DNA of 64,000 bases from Diprion similis (taxonomy: Eukaryota; Arthropoda; Insecta; Hymenoptera; Diprionidae): NCBI RefSeq assembly GCF_021155765.1, contig NC_060106.1:751501-815500 (forward strand), in the 5' to 3' direction. A program made the translations under genes and the position numbers. Positions 11,125 to 21,141 of the stretch are shown piece after piece (position 1 is the stretch's first letter; each line of letters starts with the position of its first letter). A model generated the notes under the pieces. That model did no database searches. It was not told the DNA's origin and was given only the letters and a program-made list of their open reading frames with translations.

Positions 11125-12500
11125 GTAAGTAGATAATATATGAGAGTTCTGAAATCTAGTTCCAATTTCCGCCACCGGCCCCCCTATTCCTACAGGCCGG
11201 GGCGACTGCAGCGCCGCTAGAGGGGGGGGGGGGGGATTCCTGTCGGGTCTTGTTCGACGGCGAGAGGCTCTAGGTAAGATAACGCTAGACCACTTGAAAA
11301 AATTCCTGGAAATGCTGCCTCTCAGCTCATGCCGATAATAAACGCAGTGGGATAGGGACACAAGGAGGAAATTGAGACCATGTCAGAATATTTGGAAATG
11401 TGCTTATGCATCATTATGAACCATCGCAAAAACCTTATGCAGAAATTTACCAAGCGGTTCACTCTTAACTAATCGTCGCATAGTCGGATTCTCACCATCT
11501 GGGTTCAATAATTACTGACTGCTGCTACGTTTTCTCAAAAGGCATTTCCCGAACGACCCTTTTCGTCAGGTTCCATGAACATGAATCACCCGGTCGAGAG
11601 TATAGGGATCAGAATTCATCTCTATGCCGCTCGAAGCCACTCTTCGCCAGCCGATTCTTTCACTGTGTATCTTCAAAGTTTTTTTTCACTGATAGGGGAG
11701 GGATGGTCGTGTGCAGGCTCAGACGTGGCTGACCACAATTTTTATCTTGGAAGCTGCTGCTGCAGACCGCGAAGCCCCTCCCCTCCCCCTCCCTCCCTCC
11801 CGCCCTTACGCCCTACCTTGCGATCCTTCGGCATAAGGACAGCACATCCATGGCAGACTCATTAATCTTACATAACACGTGAAAGTTAAAAGTTCAGAAT
11901 ATCAGCGTCACCAACGTCAAAGTAATGGCCGCCGAAGCATGCATGGGACTCGTCCAGCAGATAGAGGAGGCGTACAATTTGCTGCGCGAGTAAACTCCCG
12001 GAGAAGAAAGTCACGATGTCTTCAATCATTGGATCGGTATTAGAGTGGCAAATATAAAAGTTTTGCAAGATATTCCACAACAGTCGAGAATGAGTGTGGG
12101 GGCGAAACAGCAAGTCCAACATGAGATCTCCCTCATACAGTCCTGGGTAGCAAAGATCCAGCAGCAACAGCGGCAGCATGGCTTGGTGACAGGCGGCAAT
12201 ATTGGCAGTTCTGCGGGTGTACAGTGGGACGATGTCGATAACGCTTTTGCTAACCGGATTCGCACCGGCATTGTGACCAATCTTGGCCATAAGGATTTGG
12301 AGGTCTATCTGAGTGACGCGCGGCGGATCACCGTAGGAAAATTGAAACTGGCATAGCGTAATGAGGGGAATGTGAAGGTCAACGTGATATTGACATGCAA
12401 ATTTGAACACGTCAAGCATGACAAGGTCGCTGCGGAAGTTAAAAGCTTCAATACATCCAACGTGACGATCCTCCCATCGAGTGATATAGACGGCTGGTTC
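11125..12500. repeat. Polinton left end (terminal repeat plus PolB 5' region)
   Basis: Bases 11125-11351 match 23630-23920 inverted (ending GTAAGTAG versus GTGAGTAG). The whole of 11125-12500 matches 25307-23921 inverted. It contains a G-rich run at 11221-11235. The stretch 11352-11920 holds no convincing gene. A short open stretch from ATG 11924 ends at TAA 11991-11993 in the frame of PolB, and the inverted copy has the same stop. Confidence 0.88.
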
Positions 12501-15500
12501 GTGGACGCAAAGAACAAACTGCTCGTAAAGGTCGAAGATTTCGAACAACGCGATTCCGGCTGGAGTATGATCGAGATTTTAAATATTGCCGTAAATATCA
12601 ACCGATACCAGCCTCTCGCTGCAGGAGCTTCAACATTCGTCACGCTACCCATGGACATTCAACGCAAGAAGGCTGTGGTCAATGTCAAAAACAAGGATGA
12701 AAGATGTCTTCTGTGGGCCGTTACCGCAGCTCTCCACCCGGTCGAAATCAGTGTTAGCCAGATGCATAGCTATCGCCGATTTATTCGAGAGTTGGACTGC
12801 ACAGGCATCAAATGCCCCGCTACTCTGCATGATGTGGAAAAGTTTGAGAAATTAAATAATTCGCGAATCAATGTATATGCAATAGAATCCGAAACTTTTT
12901 CGCATCATGCAAAATCCGAGAAAAGCATCATCGTGCCGATTTATTTGAGTAAAAATCAGCATAGCGCATACATTGACACGATTCATCTTCTAATGCTTGA
13001 AAGTAACAATTGTCCCGAGCATGATGTGAACCGCGAATTCACACCAAGATTCCACTTTGCTTGGATCAAAGATCTCTCGCGATTGGTTAGCAAACAATTG
13101 TCTCAACATAATGGCCAACTGTTTTTATGCGACAGATGCCTATGCCACTTCGCCGTAGAACACGCCTACGACCACCATCGGCAGGATTGTATTATGTTGA
13201 ATAAAGTGCGCATGGAATTTCCAAGATCTGAAGATTTAAATTTAAAGTTTAAAAATTTCAAAAACAAAGGCACTGTCCCGTTTGTTGTTTACGCCGATCT
13301 CAAATGTATATTAAAATCCGAACCTGTAGATGAATTTCAAAACCGTCAAACATATGAAATTCAAAAGCATATCCCGCACAGTGTAGCATATTACGTACAT
13401 TGCGCGTACGATGAGACATTATGGGAGTTCCACGGTAAGCGCGGTACTGATTGCATAGATTGGTTCATGCAGCAGCTTAAAGATTTATCGGTTAAAGTAG
13501 AGTCACGAATCAAAAATATAATTTCGATGGAGTCTCTCACCTAAGTGCAACGCGATCGTCACATGCGCGCAAAAAATTGTTATATTTGTCAAAAGCCGTT
13601 TACTCGCGAGGAGAAGAAGTGCCACGATCATTGTCACTTCACGGGTAAATATCGCGGTCCTGCGCATAATCGGTGTCATTTGAATTTCAGAGAGTCGCGT
13701 ACAATTCCAATAGTTTTCCACAATTCGTCCGGTTACGATGCACATTTTTTTATCAAATCCCTGGCTTTAACTTTTCCCGGAGCGGTTACACTGCTACCCA
13801 TAAATAAGGAAAAATATATATCCTTCACGAAGCAGGTTGATAGGACGATGATGCATTTGAGATTCATCGATTCGTTTCGATTTATGGCTAGCAGTATTGA
13901 TAAACTTTCTTCGTATTTAGGCGCTGTCGATAAACGTATAACACGTAAATTTTACAATAATCCCGCGCAGTTCAGCTTGATGACCCGCAGCGGCGTTTTC
14001 CCTTACGAATACGTCGATTTTTAGGAGAAACTTGACTAAACTCAATTACCTGCAAAGAATCATTTCTACTCACATCTCTGCAATTCGAATATCACAGACG
14101 CCGATTATGAGCACGCTAAAAATGTTTGGGAAGAATTCCATTTAGAGTCTATGGGGGCCTATTCCGATTCATATTCAAAGACTGATGTTCTTTTACTTGC
14201 TGATATTTTCCAAAATTTCCGGGCCAGCTGTTTTAAAATATACGATTCAGATCCGTTGCACTACTACACGGCGCCGGGACTTGCTTTTGACGCGATGCTT
14301 AAACACACAAAGGTGAATTTACAACTTTTCGATGACCCCGAAATGGTTTTATTCATTGAAAGAGGCATTCGAGGTGGCGTAGCGCAATGTTCTAATCGAC
14401 ACGCTCGCGCCAATAACAGATTTATGGGCAAAGATTTTGATCCGCACAAGGTGGAATCGTATCTCATGTATTTCGATGTGAACAATCTTTACGGTGCGGC
14501 TATGAGTGCACATTTACCAATCGACTCGTTCGAATGGGAGCATCATCCTATCGATATAACAACCCATCCGGACGATTCGCCGATCGGTTACATCCTGGAG
14601 GTGGACTTGGACTATCCTACAGAGCTCCACGAGGAACACAAAGACCTACCTCTCTGTCCTGAGCATTTCACACCGCCAGGTAGTAAAATCCCTAAACTCG
14701 CCACCACCCTTCTCCCCAAAACGAAGTATGTACTACACTATAGAAATTTGAAGCAATGTTTGAGTTTCGGTTTGAAATTAGTCAAAGTGTGTAGAGTTTT
14801 GAAGTTCGCACAATCTCCATGGCTCGAGCCTTACATCACGCTCAATACCAACATGCGCAAACAGTCCAGAAACGAATTTGAGAAAAACTTTCACAAATTA
14901 ATGAATACCGGTGTGCTTGGTAAAACTATGGAGAATGTGCGAAATCACACAGATGTCAAATTAATTACAAATTGGGAGGGAAGAAGTGGTGCGAGAGCGC
15001 TTATTGCTAGGGCAAACTTTCATAGTTGCACCGTATTTGAGACCGATATGGTTATTATAGAAATGAATCGAGTCAAAGTTTGCTTTAATAAACCAATTTA
15101 TATTGGTGCGGCGATTTTAGACCTATCGAAAATTATTCTGTACGATTTTCATTACAATTATATAAAGCCGAATTTTCCCGACAAAAAAGCCAAATTGTTG
15201 TACACCGACACAGACAGCCTTATTTACCAATTTAATGTACCCAACATCTACGATATCGTCAAACGTGATGTTGACTCAATGTTCGACACCTCGGACTACC
15301 CTCCCGACAATGTGTACGGTATTCCGCTCAAGAACAAGAAACGTCTGGGCATAATGAAGGACGAGAACAACGGGAAAATTATGACAGGGTTCATTGGGTT
15401 GCGAGCGAAGCTGTACACTTTTACAACGATGGGCCAGGATGAGAAAAAACACGTCAATGGTACGAAAGTAAGCAAACTCGCAAGGGGTGTCAAAAATTCA

Positions 15501-15884
15501 ACGCTGAACACCATCACGTTTGACGATTATAAGCACTGCCTGTTGGCTTACAAGGAATTGGCTCGATCTCAATGTCTCATTCGTAGCAAAAAACATCAAG
15601 TAAGCACTATCGTACAGAAGAAATTGGCTCTGAGTTGGCAAGATGACAAGCGACAATTGATACCTGGACAGACCGACACCTTACCTTGGGGGTTTGCTGC
15701 TGCCCCATATAAACTAATTATAGGATTAGCTGTATGTATAAAACTGCCACGAATACTTACGTTCGACACCTTGGACGATCCTTTGTCAAATCATTTATTC
15801 AGAAATGAAAAAAAGTTTTCCAGAAATGAAAAAAAGTTTTCAGAAAATGAAAAAAAGTTTTCCAAAAACAAAATCCCCATTTGA
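12045..15884 (+). pseudogene. Polinton DNA polymerase B, broken by in-frame stops
   Basis: A single reading frame runs through four internal stops with no frameshift: TAG 12354-12356, TAA 13542-13544, TAG 14022-14024, TAA 14037-14039. A further TAA lies upstream at 11991-11993. Visible parts are an exonuclease region (VVYADLKCIL near 13290, SSGYDAHFF near 13730), a Cys/His zinc region (CYICQKPF, CHDHCHF near 13580-13650), pol motif A ([13 protein letters not shown] near 14470), motif B ([12 protein letters not shown] near 14900) and motif C ([12 protein letters not shown] near 15200). The Exo I motif reads D-L-K where family members usually have D-x-E. The inverted copy at the right end has a Gln codon where 12354 is a stop. 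The last ~50 codons read into a tandem repeat. In life it would replicate the element DNA with a protein primer. Confidence 0.9.
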
Positions 15885-16345
15885 TTAACATGTAAAAAAA
15901 GTTTTTCGGAAATGAAAAAAAGTTTCCCGAAAATGAAAAAAAGTTTTCCAGAAATGAAAAAAAGTCTCCAAAAATAAAAATGTGTATTAACCGTAAGGAA
16001 AAAGAAAAATATCTTGTATTATTATTATTGCTACGGACAGCTGTATGTATAAAACCGTTGCGAATATTCACGTTCGACACCTCGGACGATCCTATGTCAA
16101 ATTATTTATTCAAAAATGAAAGAAAGTTTTCCAGAAACGAAAAAAAGTTTTCCAGAAATGAAAAAAAAGTTTTCCAAAAACAAAATCCCCATTTGATTAA
16201 CACGTAAAAAAAGTTTTCCGAAAATGAAAAAAAGTTTCCCGAAAATTAAAAAAAGTTTTCCAGAAATGAAAAAAAAGTTTCCGAAAATAAAAATGTGTAT
16301 TAACCGTAAGGAAAAAAATATCTTGTATCATTATTTTTGCTACGG
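15729..16345. repeat. Duplicated A-rich repeat block between convergent genes
   Basis: Two ~310-bp units (15729-16038, 16039-16345) each start AGCTGTATGTATAAAAC and end in TTGCTACGGA. Inside each is an array of a ~18-bp unit resembling GAAATGAAAAAAAGTTTTCC, about seven imperfect copies per unit. It sits between the 3' ends of PolB (plus) and integrase (minus), so it may hold their polyadenylation signals. Open frames here (FRNEKKFS repeats) are by-products of the array. Confidence 0.8.
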
Positions 16346-16439
16346 ATATGATATATAAGTGCACATGGAAAAGAATTGTGGAGATATTTTGTATAACTGT
16401 ATGTTTTATTGTTATTTCGAAAAATACATAGAAATTATG

Positions 16440-17360
16440 TTACATGTCTGTTTCATTCATCCAACTGTTGTGTGAATTGTCAAATCCCAACCACTTCACA
16501 TAGAGCTGATTCCCACGTTTGCGTAATACTTTCTCCACCAGGTAGCCATCGGGATATTTTATTTTGCTGAGTTCTTCCTCGTAGAAGCCTCCTTCGATGG
16601 AATGATCTTGATAATCGGTAAGTTTGTACGTCGGGGGATTGGTATTCTTCACCTCGCTCACGGTGAATATTTCAGTCGTCCAGTTGGGCGTATAGCCTTT
16701 TTCGAATACATTTTTGTACTTGCTGATCCGGACTCGATCGCCAACTTTAAATTTCCGCTTCCGATTACTCCGCTTGATTTGGCGGGGCTTGTAAACGCTT
16801 CGATATAGTTGTTTTTCGTTGACTGTGCTGACATCCACCGGCTTCATTCGAATCGTGCGATGCTTGGTGTTGTTGTATGATTTTATTAGATCGCTCAAAA
16901 TGTCAATCCACTTTTAAGATCCTCGGAGAGTAAACCGCTTCCACATTTTATTTTTCAACGTTCGATTAAATCGCTCGCATATAGACGCCTTTAAATTGCT
17001 GAATGTCGAATACATGTTGATATTATGCCGCTTCATGAGTGTCTTGAATTCGCTGTTGTAAAATTCTCTGCCCTGATCGACGTGTAGATGCTTTGGTGTG
17101 CGGTTCTGTGTTAGTACGGATTTCATGGCGGTAGTCACATCTTTTCCACTCTTGGACTTTATCGGCACCGCCCACGCGTACTTGGAAAATATGTCGATGA
17201 TTGTAAGCAGGTATTTGTAGCCCTTGTTGTGCGAGCTATATGCGGTCATGTCAACGAGATCTGCTTGCCAGCTCTCATCGAGTCCGCGTACATCTACGAA
17301 TCGGCGCGGATAATTGCGTCGAGCCGGTCTGTGAAGTTCAGCAGCTATTGTCACCTTCAT
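16440..17360 (-). pseudogene. Polinton integrase with C-terminal chromodomain
   Basis: A retroviral-type rve core shows WQADLVDM (first Asp), a YLLTIIDIFSKYAWAVPIK strand, LHVDQGREF (second Asp) and ICERFNRTLK (Glu), spaced as in DD35E enzymes. An in-frame TAA at 16914-16916 separates this core from the downstream half. That half has YNNTKHRTI, an SH3-like DRVRISKYKNVFEKGY region, and a chromodomain ending in YVKWLGFDNSHNSWM. The ATG at 17358-17360 overlaps the stop of the upstream gene (ATGA). The N-terminal HHCC zinc domain seems short or absent. It would insert the element into host DNA. One nonsense codon is the only defect seen. Confidence 0.88.
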
Positions 17361-17776
17361 TGTTCCTTGCTCTTTGCCGCTCGATTTTTCAACTCTTCTT
17401 CCAACCGCTTTTGTTCCTCGACCGAAACTGATACCGCGCTGGTTTCCTCCAGTAACGTTACTCGTGCATGAAGCTTCTGAACGATCTCCAATAATCCAAT
17501 TACAAAATCGTGATTACTCCTGTTACGCGCGCGCACCGGTTTAAGGATCTCATCGATTCTCTTTATGCGCTCTTCGTACGATTCTCTTAAACTATTCAGA
17601 ACTTTCAGGGGAACAGCATCGTTAGGTTGCTGAGGATCGGCTATGTTACACAATCGTTTACCGTCCAAATCGTACTGATTGTCGGGAGTGATTTTAAATC
17701 CGACGCCTGGAGGTCCACGAATAAATTTTTTACCCCCACCACGGCCCAACTGTCGTCCAAATATATCTATGCTCAT
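17357..17776 (-). CDS. Fibre-like Polinton protein with coiled coil
   Basis: About 139 residues from ATG 17774-17776; an upstream TTG extension is possible. It has a Gly-rich start (RQLGRGGGKKF), then IRGPPGVGFKITPDNQYDL and KRLCNIADPQQPNDAV, then a long charged helix (VEEQKRLEEELKNR). The RGPPGxGF/NYDLxxKRLxN pattern recurs in Polinton and adintovirus accessory genes and looks like a trimeric fibre or tail-spike motif. The role is inferred, not known. It lies between the accessory gene and integrase. Its stop codon shares bases with the integrase ATG, suggesting one transcript. Confidence 0.65.
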   Translation of the reverse strand: MSIDIFGRQLGRGGGKKFIRGPPGVGFKITPDNQYDLDGKRLCNIADPQQPNDAVPLKVLNSLRESYEERIKRIDEILKPVRARNRSNHDFVIGLLEIVQKLHARVTLLEETSAVSVSVEEQKRLEEELKNRAAKSKEQ

Positions 17777-17822
17777 CGCTAGGTGGTCACCGAAGGAATG
17801 ACGAATGTATGTCGATCTACCG

Positions 17823-18770
17823 CTAATAAATGATTCCAGCTTCCCGCAGCTCTTCAATAATGGCGACTATTTCATTGGAATGGCTGGTATTTCCCGCAGC
17901 CTGCGACGCCATAAGTAGTCGAAGACGATCTACAATTTCATTTGGATCATCCCAGTAGACGTAATCCACTTCTTGCCTCTCCTTTCGCGCAATCTTATAT
18001 TCGGGTAAGCCTTTACCGGACTTTTTCGGCGAGCCAAGATGTTGTGCAATGAAATTTCTATACTTTGCACTTTTTGGATCATCGCGAAGACTTCCATCGG
18101 CTTGGTATCGTTTCCGATGTGCATTTGTCATCCTTACAATTTTTATGTAATTATTCTTGTCCGTATCATTCACAACCGTGGCATCGGGTGATTTTTTAAA
18201 CAATAATTCGAGTAACCCTGGCGTACTCTGGTAACTTTCATCTCCCACGTTGATCAGATTATCGACGAAACTAATTTGTGAATCACCAATCATCATACTG
18301 TTTATCAACTTTCGAACGCCATATGCTGTAGCTAAATCCTTCTTTTTACTTGTGCTGAACATTTTCAAATATCGTGCCACGGGATTCACTGTTTTCCTCA
18401 CTGGTGTGCTTGTAGTGGAAATTTCACCAAATTTCAGTGTTTTATCGTGTGCATCCTTGAAATCCTCCTCATCATCCATATCCTCATCCTCATCCTCACC
18501 ATCCTCGGTACTCACATCATCTTTTTCTTCTTTTTTCATCGCTATATCAGACGATTCTGTTTTAATTTCTTCTTTAATATGCTGCTGCTGCTTCGAAGTA
18601 CCCACCAATTCTTGCAACGGTGTTACGAGGGGCTTGAACACCTCTCCCATAACCTGGTCGGTCGTGTCTTTGTCCAACTTGATCATCTTGTGCTTCCGAC
18701 GTATGACATCGCTTGCTTTCGATATTTCACTCAGCGTATCGCTATGCTTACGAATCTTGACACTCTCCAT
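17823..18770 (-). CDS. Maverick accessory protein (DUF8207-like)
   Basis: 315 residues from ATG 18768-18770. The N-terminal half is charged and acidic (a DEDEDMDDEEDF run near 18470) and probably disordered. The C-terminal half has STPGLLELLFKKSPDATV, then YIKIVRMTNAHRKRY and KYRNFIAQHL. The TPGLxELLF...TNAHRKxY pattern is one I associate with a conserved protein of unknown function found beside Maverick genes. The family name is from memory and moderately sure. The frame is fully open. A TATA box and initiator lie just upstream (18796-18828). Confidence 0.7.
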   Translation of the reverse strand: MESVKIRKHSDTLSEISKASDVIRRKHKMIKLDKDTTDQVMGEVFKPLVTPLQELVGTSKQQQHIKEEIKTESSDIAMKKEEKDDVSTEDGEDEDEDMDDEEDFKDAHDKTLKFGEISTTSTPVRKTVNPVARYLKMFSTSKKKDLATAYGVRKLINSMMIGDSQISFVDNLINVGDESYQSTPGLLELLFKKSPDATVVNDTDKNNYIKIVRMTNAHRKRYQADGSLRDDPKSAKYRNFIAQHLGSPKKSGKGLPEYKIARKERQEVDYVYWDDPNEIVDRLRLLMASQAAGNTSHSNEIVAIIEELREAGIIY

Positions 18771-18795
18771 GTTGCCGACTTGATCGTCACAATTG

Positions 18796-18828
18796 AACTG
18801 TGTGAGTTTGCGTTAGTTTATGCTTATA
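18796..18828 (-). promoter_or_regulatory. Core promoter of the accessory gene
   Basis: On the minus strand TATAAGCA starts at 18828 and CACAGTT centres on 18799, 29 bases downstream. The ATG follows at 18770. The spacing matches an arthropod TATA plus initiator. Confidence 0.5.
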
Positions 18829-18829
18829 A

Positions 18830-19255
18830 AGCAGTCAAACCCCTTCCTGTATCTTCCCTCGATGATTTTACTATCCTTGTCAATTACGACAAAACTGTAT
18901 TTACCGTCATTCCAGCATGTCGAGCATAAGTCCTTAAATTGTTGATTGTTGAAATAATGTGATGTAACAGAAATTTTGGATTCATATAAACGAAAATGGT
19001 TTATTCATAATATACACTTATACGTAGATTACATTTCTTTTATTCTCTCTTACGCATCTCGTGACCAACTAACTCATGGCTCGTTCGATCGCCTTCTCAC
19101 CTCGCGCACACACACACACTTGCTCTCGGTGGGGAGTCGTACATGTGTGCTTCTAGTACATTCGTTCTCTCTCTCTCTCTCTCATATAGCGCTCTCTTTC
19201 AGTCACGCTATACAGCTGTGCGGATCGCAGATACAATATAAATGTATCCTTTATT
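18830..19255. other. Polinton spacer with simple repeats
   Basis: No supported gene. It contains a CA run (about 19104-19120) and a CT run (about 19165-19183). It lies between the 5' end of the accessory gene and the truncated 3' end of the ATPase, where the missing ATPase C-terminus should be. Confidence 0.6.
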
Positions 19256-19834
19256 TTAACATTGATATGTCATTTCGGTGTTCACATAACCGTTGTAGAT
19301 ATGTTTCAGATTCGTTTCATCTTGTCGAAACAGCACCAATAAGTTTGCATTATCACGCACTAGGTGTTTCAGAATACGTGCATACGTTTGACTAAGATAA
19401 AAGCAATCGACGTCGCGATGCCTGCCCATGCTGAAGTAAGCTCTGATATTATCTTGCTTCTCACACGCCACATCGTCAAAAATCATAACAGAGTTAGGGT
19501 GGGCCTCTACTGGTTTGACAACCTGATCGTTTTCACCAGACGGAGAATAGCCCACACCCTGCACGGATTCCAGTAACTTTTCCAAAATTTGATATTGCGG
19601 TTGAATGAGGGATTTTGAATAAACGTAGACATTTTCGAATCTCAATCCGTTGCCATGGGTGATTAGTGAGAGGAGAGCGTTCGTTTTACCACAATTCGAT
19701 GGGCCGCAAAAAATTGCCCTCACGGTATTTGGTAGTAATTTTCCATGACGTTTCTCTTTCCTCTTCTTTTCCCGGCGAACCATTTTGTCGAAATTTGCAA
19801 CAGGTAGTTTGTCAGTCTGATCTTGAAATCTCAT
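19256..19834 (-). pseudogene. Packaging ATPase (FtsK/A32-like), C-terminally truncated
   Basis: 192 residues from ATG 19832-19834. It has Walker A (IFCGPSNCGKTNALLSL, near 19690), Walker B (VMIFDDVA, near 19485) and a downstream SQTYARI motif, typical of genome-packaging ATPases of Polintons and nucleocytoplasmic viruses. It stops soon after YNGYVNTEMTY, where relatives usually carry on for several tens of residues. The downstream spacer has simple repeats, so a deletion or replacement of the 3' end is likely. All ATP-binding motifs remain. Its start faces the PLA2 gene across an 82-bp divergent promoter. Confidence 0.85.
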
Positions 19835-19862
19835 GATGCTCGGTTAACGCGACAACGAGAAC

Positions 19863-19907
19863 TAAGATGACCGCATATAAATTCATCCTTTTATAGAACT
19901 CGCGTTA
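19863..19907. promoter_or_regulatory. Bidirectional promoter between ATPase and PLA2 genes
   Basis: Plus strand: TATAAAT at 19876-19882 and TTAGTT with its A at 19907, 31 bases on, just before ATG 19917. Minus strand: TATAAAAG at 19895-19888 and TTAGT with its A at 19863, 32 bases on, ahead of ATG 19834. The two TATA boxes sit back to back within 20 bases. Confidence 0.6.
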
Positions 19908-19916
19908 GTTGCGACT

Positions 19917-20747
19917 ATGAAGACGTGCACACGTAAGAGACGCGGTGGTGGTTTGCTAAACAAAATCATCAATCATCTCCCAGTTGAATTGCACGTGCCT
20001 GGGTATCAGTACTGCGGACCCGGAACAAAATTGGTCAAGAGGTTGGCACGCGGTGATCCGGGTATCAATCCGTTGGACGCTACATGTAAAGATCACGACA
20101 TTGCATATGCAAGGAATCGAGATATCGCTGCGAGAAATCTGGCCGACAAAGTGCTTGCCGAGAAGGCGTGGAATCGTGTTTTAGCCAAGAACGCTAGTGT
20201 GGGTGAAAAAGCTGTCGCGTGGGGAGTCACCAACACCATGAAAGCTAAATCTAAACTCGGTATGGGTTTAGCAAGGAAGCTGTCGAAACTTGGAGCCGGT
20301 GCGAAGTCACAGAAAAAACCCTCAACGGGTGGGAAGACTGAACAGCAGAAGAGGACAATAAATCTTAAATCTGTCATTAGGGCGGCAAAGGCCTCCATGC
20401 GACCCGGACATAAAGCTGTCGAGTCTGCGTTGGCCGGTGCCCGTGCGGCTGCGCGTGAGGCAGGAAAGAATGTTCGTGTGCCTCGTGTTGTACCCGTGCC
20501 CGAAAAAATGGGCGGCATCCTACCCCTCCTTATTCCAATTTTGGCTGGTCTAAGCGCAACGGGAGCTCTAGCAGGTGGTGCTGCAGGCATAGCTAAAGCA
20601 GTCAACGAGGCTAGCGCCAACAAACATCAGTTGTGTGAGACAAAACGACACAATGCAACAATGGAGGCGATTGCGTTGGGCAAGGGATCATACCTGAGAC
20701 CGTACCGCAGTGGCATGGGTCTGTACTTACAACCAACAAAAAACTAA
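19917..20747 (+). CDS. PLA2-domain minor virion protein (parvovirus VP1-like)
   Basis: 276 residues, fully open. A basic start is followed by a secreted-type phospholipase A2 core: calcium loop YQYCGPGT (residues ~29-36) and the catalytic CKDHDIAYA (His-Asp pair, ~60-68). In parvoviruses this domain opens the endosomal membrane after uptake; a like role here is an inference. Then comes an Ala/Lys-rich linker and a C-terminal hydrophobic, Gly/Ala-rich stretch (MGGILPLLIPILAGLSATG) that may insert into membrane, and a conserved-looking Arg/Tyr/Gly tail (YRSGMGLYL). Polintons and adintoviruses commonly carry such a gene near the capsid genes. It is followed at once by the protease. Confidence 0.85.
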   Translation: MKTCTRKRRGGGLLNKIINHLPVELHVPGYQYCGPGTKLVKRLARGDPGINPLDATCKDHDIAYARNRDIAARNLADKVLAEKAWNRVLAKNASVGEKAVAWGVTNTMKAKSKLGMGLARKLSKLGAGAKSQKKPSTGGKTEQQKRTINLKSVIRAAKASMRPGHKAVESALAGARAAAREAGKNVRVPRVVPVPEKMGGILPLLIPILAGLSATGALAGGAAGIAKAVNEASANKHQLCETKRHNATMEAIALGKGSYLRPYRSGMGLYLQPTKN

Positions 20748-20803
20748 TAAAGCTACCACGCCGAGCACTCACCAACGTTGATTTACACAAATATGCTCAA
20801 GAT

Positions 20804-21109
20804 ATGAGAATTCCACATTTTCGCGGCGTTTTCATGCGGAATGGTCTACCATCATCAGGACCGAAGAAGCGAGAATCCGCAATTATTAATCTTGATGATA
20901 AGAACGGCCCCGGGACACATTGGGTTGCATATAAGAAAAACGGTGATCACGTTGTGTATTTCGATAGTTTTGGTGATTTGCAACCACCTAGGGATTTGAT
21001 GAACTATCTCGGTGTTGGTAGCGTAAAATACAATCATAAGAGGTATCAGGAATACGATACTGTGATTTGTGGTCACTTGTGCCTCAAATTTCTCAGCGGG
21101 CAGCTATAA
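20804..21109 (+). CDS. Adenovirus-like cysteine protease
   Basis: 101 residues from the first ATG. The same frame is open upstream to about 20741 (reading KLPRRALTNVDLHKYAQD), so translation may start earlier or overlap the PLA2 gene end. The catalytic triad is visible as GTHWVAY (His), YFDSFG (Asp) and ICGHLCLKFL (Cys). This is the Ulp1/adenain fold used by Polintons to mature capsid proteins. It is intact. Its TAA stop overlaps the TATA box of the next gene. Confidence 0.87.
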   Translation: MRIPHFRGVFMRNGLPSSGPKKRESAIINLDDKNGPGTHWVAYKKNGDHVVYFDSFGDLQPPRDLMNYLGVGSVKYNHKRYQEYDTVICGHLCLKFLSGQL

Positions 21110-21140
21110 AAAGAGCGGTGTCACATTGGCGAGCATCAGT
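21105..21140 (+). promoter_or_regulatory. Core promoter of the minor capsid gene
   Basis: TATAAAAA (21105-21112) overlaps the protease stop codon. TCAGT at 21136-21140 matches the arthropod initiator, with its A 33 bases from the TATA start. The ATG at 21142 would leave a leader of only about four bases. Confidence 0.6.
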
Positions 21141-21141
21141 C

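Noticed and set aside
15980..16207. Separate gene in the A-rich repeat
   Set aside because: It is the second unit of the duplicated array, and its repeated KKFS sequence comes from the 18-bp unit.
15780..16330. CRISPR-like array
   Set aside because: Units are imperfect, have no unique spacers and lie in a eukaryotic element.
17777..17857. Longer fibre-like protein from 17857
   Set aside because: It needs a TTG start and overlaps the accessory gene. The ATG at 17776 fits better.
18250..18929. Plus-strand membrane-like or Ser-rich frames opposite the accessory gene
   Set aside because: They are the complement of a real acidic coding region and have no support of their own.
19104..19190. CA and CT tracts as functional sites
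   Set aside because: Ordinary microsatellites.
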